Positions 59,439 to 64,000 of a stretch of 64,000 bases of DNA are shown here, piece after piece. Made by a program: the position numbers and the translations under genes. Source of the DNA: Streptomyces sp. HUAS MG91 (lineage in GTDB: Bacteria > Actinomycetota > Actinomycetes > Streptomycetales > Streptomycetaceae); assembly GCF_040529335.1 (NCBI RefSeq), contig NZ_CP159534.1, positions 6,696,001-6,760,000 on the forward strand, given 5' to 3'. Numbering within the stretch: position 1 is the first letter of the stretch; every line of letters begins with the position of its first letter. The notes beneath the pieces were generated by a model that worked only from the letters and a program-made list of their open reading frames with translations, was not told the DNA's origin and did no database searches.

Positions 59439-60596
59439 GTGAGGAAGATGCGCGGCGGATGGACGTGGCTGCGGCGAGCGGCCGGCTCGTCCGGCCACGA
59501 ACGCGACACGGTTCTGCTGATCGGCAAGTGCGTGCTGGCATCCACCCTGAGCTGGTGGATCGCGCACGCCGTACTGGACGCGACGTCACCGGCGTTCGCG
59601 CCGTTCTCGGCGGTCCTCACGATGAACGTGACCGTCTCCCAGTCCCTGCGGCAGACGCTGCGCTACGTCGCGGCGGTCGTCGTCGGGGTCGGTGTCCAGG
59701 CGGTGATCGGGTTCACGGCCGGGCCCGACCTGTTCGCGTTCGCGCTGGTCGGTGCCATCGCGCTGAGCCTGGGCCAGTGGCACCGGCTGGGCGAGCAGGG
59801 CCCACAGGTCGCCACCGCCGCGTTCTTCGCGTTCTCCACCTACACCGCGGCCGCCACCAACGGCGACCGGGTCGCGCAGCTGGGGCAGATCATTCTTCTC
59901 GTGCTCATCGGCTGCGGCATCGGTCTGGTCGTGAACCTCTGCATCGTCCCGCCCTTGCGGTACCGCAGCGCCGAGCAGGGGCTGCACGTGCTCGCCCGGG
60001 AGATGGAGTCGCTGCTGGACGACATGGCGGACGGCCTGTGCAGCGGGGACGTGGACGCCGACCGCGCCGATCGCTGGGTGACGGCCGGTGAGCGGGTCCA
60101 GGCAGCGGTCGGCCAGGCCCGGGCGGGGCTCGACATGGCGGAGAGCAGCGTGAGGCTCAATCCGCGCCGGTTCCTGCCGGCCCATCGCAGCCATCTCACC
60201 TTCACCCGGTACCGACAGAGCCTGAGCGCCATGGAGCGCGCGGTCTACCAGCTGGCCTCGCTGACCCGCGCGCTGGGCCGCTGGCGGGACACCGAGAACA
60301 CCTACACCTACGGACCCGCCCTCGCGGCCTACTCCGACTTCGCCGCGTGCCTGCGTGACATCGCACACGTCATCACGGAACTCGACGCCGATTCGCTCGC
60401 CGACCAGACCGCCACGATGTGCGAACTCGCCACCACGGCCCAGGAAGCCCTGCGAAAGGTCCTGGACGCGGCCGACCGGAACGGACTGCCCCTGGCCGAC
60501 GCGTCGCGGCCCTACGGCGCCCTCATCGTGGAGGCGACCCGGCTGATGGAGGAGTTCCAGAACACCTGCGACGTGCTGAAGGACACCGCCGCGTGA
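59439..60596 (+). CDS. FUSC-type aromatic-acid-exporter-like membrane protein
   Basis: A 385-residue protein. The N-terminal half has about six membrane segments (KCVLASTLSWWIAHAVLD, FAPFSAVLTMNVTVSQSLRQTLRYVAAVVVGVGVQAV, IILLVLIGCGIGLVVNLCIVPPLRYR) of the FUSC/aromatic acid exporter fold. The C-terminal half (about 190-380) is a helical cytoplasmic domain. Such proteins pump aromatic or fusaric-type acids. GTG 59439 with CGGAG upstream was chosen; ATG 59448 is close. It is likely a single-gene unit; the STAS gene follows 94 bases later. Confidence 0.8.
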   Translation: MRKMRGGWTWLRRAAGSSGHERDTVLLIGKCVLASTLSWWIAHAVLDATSPAFAPFSAVLTMNVTVSQSLRQTLRYVAAVVVGVGVQAVIGFTAGPDLFAFALVGAIALSLGQWHRLGEQGPQVATAAFFAFSTYTAAATNGDRVAQLGQIILLVLIGCGIGLVVNLCIVPPLRYRSAEQGLHVLAREMESLLDDMADGLCSGDVDADRADRWVTAGERVQAAVGQARAGLDMAESSVRLNPRRFLPAHRSHLTFTRYRQSLSAMERAVYQLASLTRALGRWRDTENTYTYGPALAAYSDFAACLRDIAHVITELDADSLADQTATMCELATTAQEALRKVLDAADRNGLPLADASRPYGALIVEATRLMEEFQNTCDVLKDTAA

Positions 60597-60690
60597 AGCA
60601 CCACGACATCACGGCGGCGCGAGGTCTCCCGAGCGGACGTACGGGGTCCTCCGGTGCGCGCCCGCACGCGGGTGTGCGAAGGTACGGGCC

Positions 60691-61059
60691 ATGACATCAG
60701 GCAGAAGCGACACCCGCATTGAGCAGCACGGAAGCGTCACCGCGGTGACGCTGTCCGGCGAGGCGGACCTGCACAACCTCGCAGAGGTCGTCGAGGCGTT
60801 CGCCCAGGCGCTGAGTGACCCGCACACCAAGGGCACCGTGATAGATCTGTCGGCCCTCACCTTCGCCGACAGCGTGCTCCTCAACCAGCTCCTCAGAGCA
60901 CAGACCGATCACCGCGCCGAGGGGCGGTCGCTGCGCATCGCAGGTCCTCTGCACCCTGGCGTCGAGCGACTGCTGCAGATCACGGGCGCCGACGAGATCC
61001 TCGACGTCGCGGCGGACCTGGAGACCGCCCTGCGCGAATTCGACGTGAGGCGCGGCTGA
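60691..61059 (+). CDS. STAS-domain anti-sigma-factor antagonist
   Basis: A 122-residue RsbV-like STAS protein: SVTAVTLSGEADLHNLAEVVEAF, then GTVIDLSALTFADSVLLNQLLRAQ with the phosphorylatable Ser in ADSV, then PGVERLLQITGADEILDVAADLE. It is a close paralogue of 56390-56761, sharing the IDLSALxFADSxLxNQLL core and leader bases. An ATP-binding protein gene follows 121 bases later in the same direction. A hairpin between them may separate the transcripts. Confidence 0.85.
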   Translation: MTSGRSDTRIEQHGSVTAVTLSGEADLHNLAEVVEAFAQALSDPHTKGTVIDLSALTFADSVLLNQLLRAQTDHRAEGRSLRIAGPLHPGVERLLQITGADEILDVAADLETALREFDVRRG

Positions 61060-61072
61060 CGGCCCGGCCGTC

Positions 61073-61100
61073 CGGCACACCGGGCTCCGCCCGTGTGCCG
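61073..61100 (+). terminator. hairpin after the STAS gene
   Basis: CGGCACACCGGGC and GCCCGTGTGCCG pair with one bulged base and a 3-base loop, 13 bases after the stop. Confidence 0.5.
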
Positions 61101-61180
61101 CGGCTCAAGGCGGGCAGTCGGGACGGACACACACCCGCACAACAGACCGAACGCGACCCACAAGGCAGAAAGGGGCCGGG

Positions 61181-61582
61181 ATGGCGACCCCGCCCGGACA
61201 CGGGACCACGAGCCTGACCTGCCCCGAAGCACGCAGCCACGTCAGATCGGTGCTCCAGCCACTGTGCGACACGCTCCCCGAACAGCAGGCCGCCCTGCTG
61301 CAACAGGACGCCTGCCTGATCACCAGCGAACTGGTCACCAACGCGATGCTGCACGCGGGTGGCGTCAGGGAGTTCGACGCCGGCCTCCAGGGCCAGGTAC
61401 TGACCATCCGTGTCAGCGACCACTCCACCACCCCGCCGACGCCGCGACCCCACGCCCCCGCGGTGCCCGGCGGCCACGGCTGGCTCGTCGTCCAGCGGCT
61501 CAGCACCGACGTCTCGGTCGAACCCGACGCACACGGCAAGACCATCCGCGTCACTCTCGACGCCTCCCGCATGACCGGCTGA
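61181..61582 (+). CDS. ATP-binding protein, RsbW-like HATPase domain
   Basis: A 133-residue HATPase_c_2 protein: SHVRSVLQPLCDTLPEQQAAL, N box DACLITSELVTNAMLHAGGV, G-box region GGHGWLVVQRLSTDVSVEPDAHGKTI. It is a close relative of 58159-58563. It lies after a STAS gene, so the two could be a pair. Its last codons are the first unit of a 17-bp tandem repeat that runs on past the stop. Confidence 0.82.
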   Translation: MATPPGHGTTSLTCPEARSHVRSVLQPLCDTLPEQQAALLQQDACLITSELVTNAMLHAGGVREFDAGLQGQVLTIRVSDHSTTPPTPRPHAPAVPGGHGWLVVQRLSTDVSVEPDAHGKTIRVTLDASRMTG

Positions 61583-61639
61583 GACACGTGACCGGCCGAG
61601 ACACGTGACCCGCTGAGACAGGTGACCGGCCGAGACCCG
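61572..61639. repeat. 17-bp tandem repeat, four units
   Basis: Units TGACCGGCTGAGACACG, TGACCGGCCGAGACACG, TGACCCGCTGAGACAGG and TGACCGGCCGAGACCCG follow one another exactly. Unit 1 contains the stop codon of the ATP-binding gene; the rest is intergenic. Because the unit is not a multiple of three, the duplication is noncoding in origin or recent. It contains CACGTG twice, across unit joints. Confidence 0.85.
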
Positions 61640-61683
61640 CCGGCCCCGCGTTCCGCGGTGCGTGCGGCAGGAGAATCCGCCAT

Positions 61684-61708
61684 GCGTGGCCTCGTCCCGA
61701 GGGGGTAC
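61684..61708 (+). promoter_or_regulatory. SigB-type promoter before the SRPBCC gene
   Basis: GCGT-N15-GGGTAC matches GNNT-N14-16-GGGTAY exactly. It is 66 bases before the start of the SRPBCC gene. Confidence 0.6.
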
Positions 61709-61773
61709 CGAAGCATCGTGCCGCAGCCCGGAAAGACCGTGGCCCACCCGCGGGACCGGAAAGAGAGGTTCGC

Positions 61774-62211
61774 ATGTCCGCGTCGCTGCTGGAGACCGTC
61801 GATCTGGACGCACCCGTCGCCGTCGCCTGGGAGCTGTGGAGCGATGTGTCGCGGTGGCCGGCCTTCCTGAGCCATGTCCGGCTGGTGGAACGCCTGGACG
61901 AGCGCCGGTTCGCCTGGCAGCTCGAACTGCCGGGCGCCGACAAGAACTTCGTCGCCGAACTGACCGAGACGATTCCCGAGGACCGGATCGCGTGGCGCAC
62001 CGTCGAGGGCGTGGAGCACGCGGGAGTCGTCACCTTCCACCGGCTCAGCGCGACCACGAGCCGGGTCACGCTGCAGATCGAGTACGACCCCAAGGGGTTC
62101 CTGGAACGTCTCGGCGCGCTGACCAACCTCGATTCCACCCTGGCCAACTACGACCTCGGCGAGTTCCAGAAGCTGGCCGAGACGGCCGCACGGGAACGGC
62201 AGTCCGGCTGA
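61774..62211 (+). CDS. SRPBCC-family protein
   Basis: A 145-residue polyketide-cyclase-like START protein: LLETVDLDAPVAVAWELWSDVSRWPAFLSHV, VERLDERRFAWQLELPGADKNF, GVVTFHRLSATTSRVTLQIEYDPKGFLERLG and a long C-terminal helix. The helix-grip fold binds a hydrophobic ligand. The start has AGAGG upstream. A SigB-like promoter lies 66 bases before it, so it may be stress induced. It resembles the SRPBCC domain of gvpZ (both contain EYDPKG/EYYPKG-type turns). Confidence 0.82.
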   Translation: MSASLLETVDLDAPVAVAWELWSDVSRWPAFLSHVRLVERLDERRFAWQLELPGADKNFVAELTETIPEDRIAWRTVEGVEHAGVVTFHRLSATTSRVTLQIEYDPKGFLERLGALTNLDSTLANYDLGEFQKLAETAARERQSG

Positions 62212-62380
62212 GCCGTTTCCGGCGCGCCGACGCACGCCTTCACGCGGCCCGCGAACAGGCCCTTGCCGTCGGCCGCGGTTCGGAGATGTCCCGTTATCAA
62301 GAGCGCTGGGTGGACGTCTGTTCGTATGGCGTATCCTCACCCGGCATCGACCATTTGATCGTCCAGTCTGAAGGGCCGAC

Positions 62381-63229
62381 GTGACCAGTGAGACAGGCGC
62401 GCAGCGTCTCCACGAGCTCCTGACGGGGCAGCGTGACGAGTTCCAGGCGAAGTGGATCCGCTCGGTGGCCACGACGCTGCGCGGACGACTGAGCGAGGCG
62501 GAGCTCCACCGGGAGCTCGGAGACCTCTACGACGCCCTCACCGGCGCGATCGAGGCGGGCGGTCTGGCCGGTCGGGGGAGCGACTTCGGGGAGGTGCGCA
62601 GCCTCCTCGTGGAACTGTCGCGCAACCGCGCGCGCCAGGGATTCACGCCGACGGAGACCGCTGTCAGCGTGTTCGCGCTCAAGGCCGTCCTCGAGCCCAG
62701 CCTGGTCGGTGACGACGCGGCCGTCGGGTCCTATCTGGCACTGGCACGACTCCTCGACGACCTCGGTCTCTTCACGGTGGAGGAGCACGCCCGCACGCGC
62801 GAGGAGATCATCTCCTCGCAGGCCGAGCAGCTGCTGGAGCTGTCGACCCCCGTGGTGAAGCTGTGGGAGGGCGTCGTCGGCGTGCCGCTGGTGGGCACAC
62901 TCGACTCCGCGCGGACCCAGGTCGTCATGGAGAAGCTGCTCCAGGCGCTCGTGGACTCGAACTCCACCCAGGCCATCATCGACATCACCGGCGTCCCCAC
63001 GGTGGACACCCAGGTGGCACAGCACCTGCTGAAGACGGTGGTCGCCGCCCGCATGATGGGCGCCACCTGCACCATCTCCGGAGTCCGCCCCCAGATCGCG
63101 CAGACCCTGGTGGCGCTCGGCGTGGAGTTCGGCGACATTCCGACCAAGGCGACACTGGCCGACGCACTGCGGCTCGCGCTGGCCGACGCCGACCGTCAGC
63201 GCCGTCTGCTGGCGGAGGGCACGCTGTGA
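62381..63229 (+). CDS. rsbR: stressosome sensor protein RsbR
   Basis: A 282-residue RsbR paralogue. The N-terminal all-helical sensor domain (1-150, non-heme globin-like in Bacillus) is followed by a STAS domain (about 155-270; TPVVKLWEGVVGVPLVGTLD, then VVMEKLLQALVDSNSTQAIIDITGVPTVDTQ). The conserved phosphorylatable threonines fall near Thr173 and Thr210. RsbR and RsbS form the stressosome core that holds RsbT until stress. It begins with GTG; its end overlaps rsbS by four bases (GTGA). Confidence 0.92.
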   Translation: MTSETGAQRLHELLTGQRDEFQAKWIRSVATTLRGRLSEAELHRELGDLYDALTGAIEAGGLAGRGSDFGEVRSLLVELSRNRARQGFTPTETAVSVFALKAVLEPSLVGDDAAVGSYLALARLLDDLGLFTVEEHARTREEIISSQAEQLLELSTPVVKLWEGVVGVPLVGTLDSARTQVVMEKLLQALVDSNSTQAIIDITGVPTVDTQVAQHLLKTVVAARMMGATCTISGVRPQIAQTLVALGVEFGDIPTKATLADALRLALADADRQRRLLAEGTL

Positions 63230-63603
63230 GTGACCGCGTTCCGGTCATGAAGATCGGCGATGTCCTGCTGGTCTCGATCCAGACGGATCTGGAGGACCAG
63301 ACGGTGCTCGATCTTCAGGAGGACCTCTCCGAGCGGATCGTCGCCGCCGGCGCCCGTGGTGTGATCATCGACATCTCCGCCGTGGAGATCGTCGACTCGT
63401 TCGTCGGCCGCATGCTGGCCACCATCGCCTCGATCTCCCGGATCCTGGGCGCCACGACGATCGTCTGCGGCATGCGGCCGGCCGTCGCCATCACCCTGGT
63501 GGAGCTGGGTCTGTCGCTGAACGGCGTCCGCACGGCCCTCAACCTCGAACAGGGTCTCGCGCTGCTGCGCGCCTCGCGACCCGAGCCCGGCGTGCGGCCG
63601 TGA
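63226..63603 (+). CDS. rsbS: stressosome scaffold protein RsbS
   Basis: A 125-residue single STAS protein of the RsbS type: VPVMKIGDVLLVSIQTDLED, IIDISAVEIVDSFVGRMLATIASI (phosphorylation site Ser58 in VDSF), RILGATTIVCGMRPAVAITLVELG. It forms the stressosome shell with RsbR. GTG starts overlap both neighbouring stops by GTGA, so R, S and T are made in a fixed ratio. Confidence 0.93.
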   Translation: MSDRVPVMKIGDVLLVSIQTDLEDQTVLDLQEDLSERIVAAGARGVIIDISAVEIVDSFVGRMLATIASISRILGATTIVCGMRPAVAITLVELGLSLNGVRTALNLEQGLALLRASRPEPGVRP

Positions 63604-64000
63604 ACGACCACGGGGCCGACTCCGCCCCGACCGAGACGGTCACCGTCGTCCGCAACGCCGACGTGGTCGCCGCCCGCCAGCTGGTGCGCACCCTGGCACA
63701 GCAGGCGGGACTGTCCCTGGTGCACCAGACGAAGCTGGTCACCGCCGCGAGCGAGCTCGGGCGCAACATGCTGCTCTACGGGCACGGCGGCGTCATCCGC
63801 GTCCGCGTCACCGCGAAGGACAGCCGTACCGGTGTGTGGGTGGAGTTCCGCGACGAGGGTCCCGGTATCGAGAACGTGGAGCTGGCCCTGACCGACGGCT
63901 GGACCTCCGGAGGCGGCATGGGCCTCGGGCTCAGCGGCGCCCGGCGCCTCGTCGACGAGTTCGACCTGCAGACGGGGCCGCAGGGCACCACCGTGAGCGT
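63600..64000 (+). CDS. rsbT: serine/threonine kinase RsbT, 3' end outside the window
   Basis: The first 133 residues of RsbT, a GHKL-fold kinase: VVRNADVVAARQLVRTLAQQAGLSLVHQTKLVTAASELGRNMLLYG (N box near ELGRN), VEFRDEGPGIENVELALTDGWTSGGGMGLGLSGARRLVDEFDL (G1 and G2 boxes). RsbT phosphorylates RsbS and RsbR; when freed by stress it activates a downstream phosphatase in Bacillus. Only a few C-terminal residues are missing. Its next partner (RsbU/PP2C or other) would be to the right. Confidence 0.93.
   Translation, partial: MNDHGADSAPTETVTVVRNADVVAARQLVRTLAQQAGLSLVHQTKLVTAASELGRNMLLYGHGGVIRVRVTAKDSRTGVWVEFRDEGPGIENVELALTDGWTSGGGMGLGLSGARRLVDEFDLQTGPQGTTVS

Noticed and set aside
1..64000. tRNA, rRNA, CRISPR array, insertion sequence or att site
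   Set aside because: No cloverleaf, regularly spaced repeats, transposase or integrase was recognised; the few tandem repeats are short and lack spacers.

Overview
This window is a 64-kb piece of a high-GC actinomycete chromosome, almost certainly Streptomyces. The signs are strong G/C bias at third codon positions, many GTG starts, GTGA/ATGA overlaps between genes, a CebR-type operator, an iron box, a gvpOAFGYZJLSK gas-vesicle set and a common Streptomyces intergenic repeat. No rRNA, tRNA, IS element, phage gene or CRISPR array was seen. Both edges cut a gene: a GH38 alpha-mannosidase on the left and rsbT on the right.

Layout. 1-5.9 kb: alpha-mannosidase, an ATP-binding anti-sigma-like protein, a DUF2637 membrane protein, an FhuF-like iron protein behind an iron box, a GntR regulator and a TPR-like protein. 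6.0-14.7 kb: purine/xanthine catabolism, with PucR divergent from the three xanthine dehydrogenase subunits, an NCS2 permease and XdhC. 14.8-20.6 kb: glucan degradation, with a GH6 cellulase behind a CebR-like box, a polysaccharide deacetylase lipoprotein and a secreted GH3 enzyme, the last two next to AT-rich palindromes. 20.7-25.6 kb: membrane and surface proteins and a paired FluC/CrcB fluoride channel. 25.7-30.9 kb: an unusual lipid-like gene set (serine hydrolase, aberrant P450-like protein, PlsC-type acyltransferase, discrete acyl carrier protein, ketosynthase). 31-32.3 kb: a DUF4097 lipoprotein and a DoxX protein.

32.3-47.6 kb is a polysaccharide-utilisation locus: aldo/keto reductase, alpha/alpha-barrel protein, lactonase-like amidohydrolase, CE7 acetyl esterase, GntR/FCD regulator, secreted beta-helix protein, sugar ABC transporter, heparinase II/III-like lyase, GH29 alpha-L-fucosidase and an RraA-type aldolase. 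A shared palindrome, ATCG-ATAGN-CGAT, occurs about seven times at its promoters and in front of the regulator itself, so the locus looks like one self-contained regulon.

47.7-64 kb is stress and partner-switching territory: STAS and ATP-binding proteins, the ten-gene gvp operon, a YihY membrane protein, CsbD, a SigB/F/G-type sigma factor with a consensus-like autoregulatory promoter, DUF5133, an FUSC-type exporter, SRPBCC proteins, and an rsbR-rsbS-rsbT stressosome operon that runs off the right edge.
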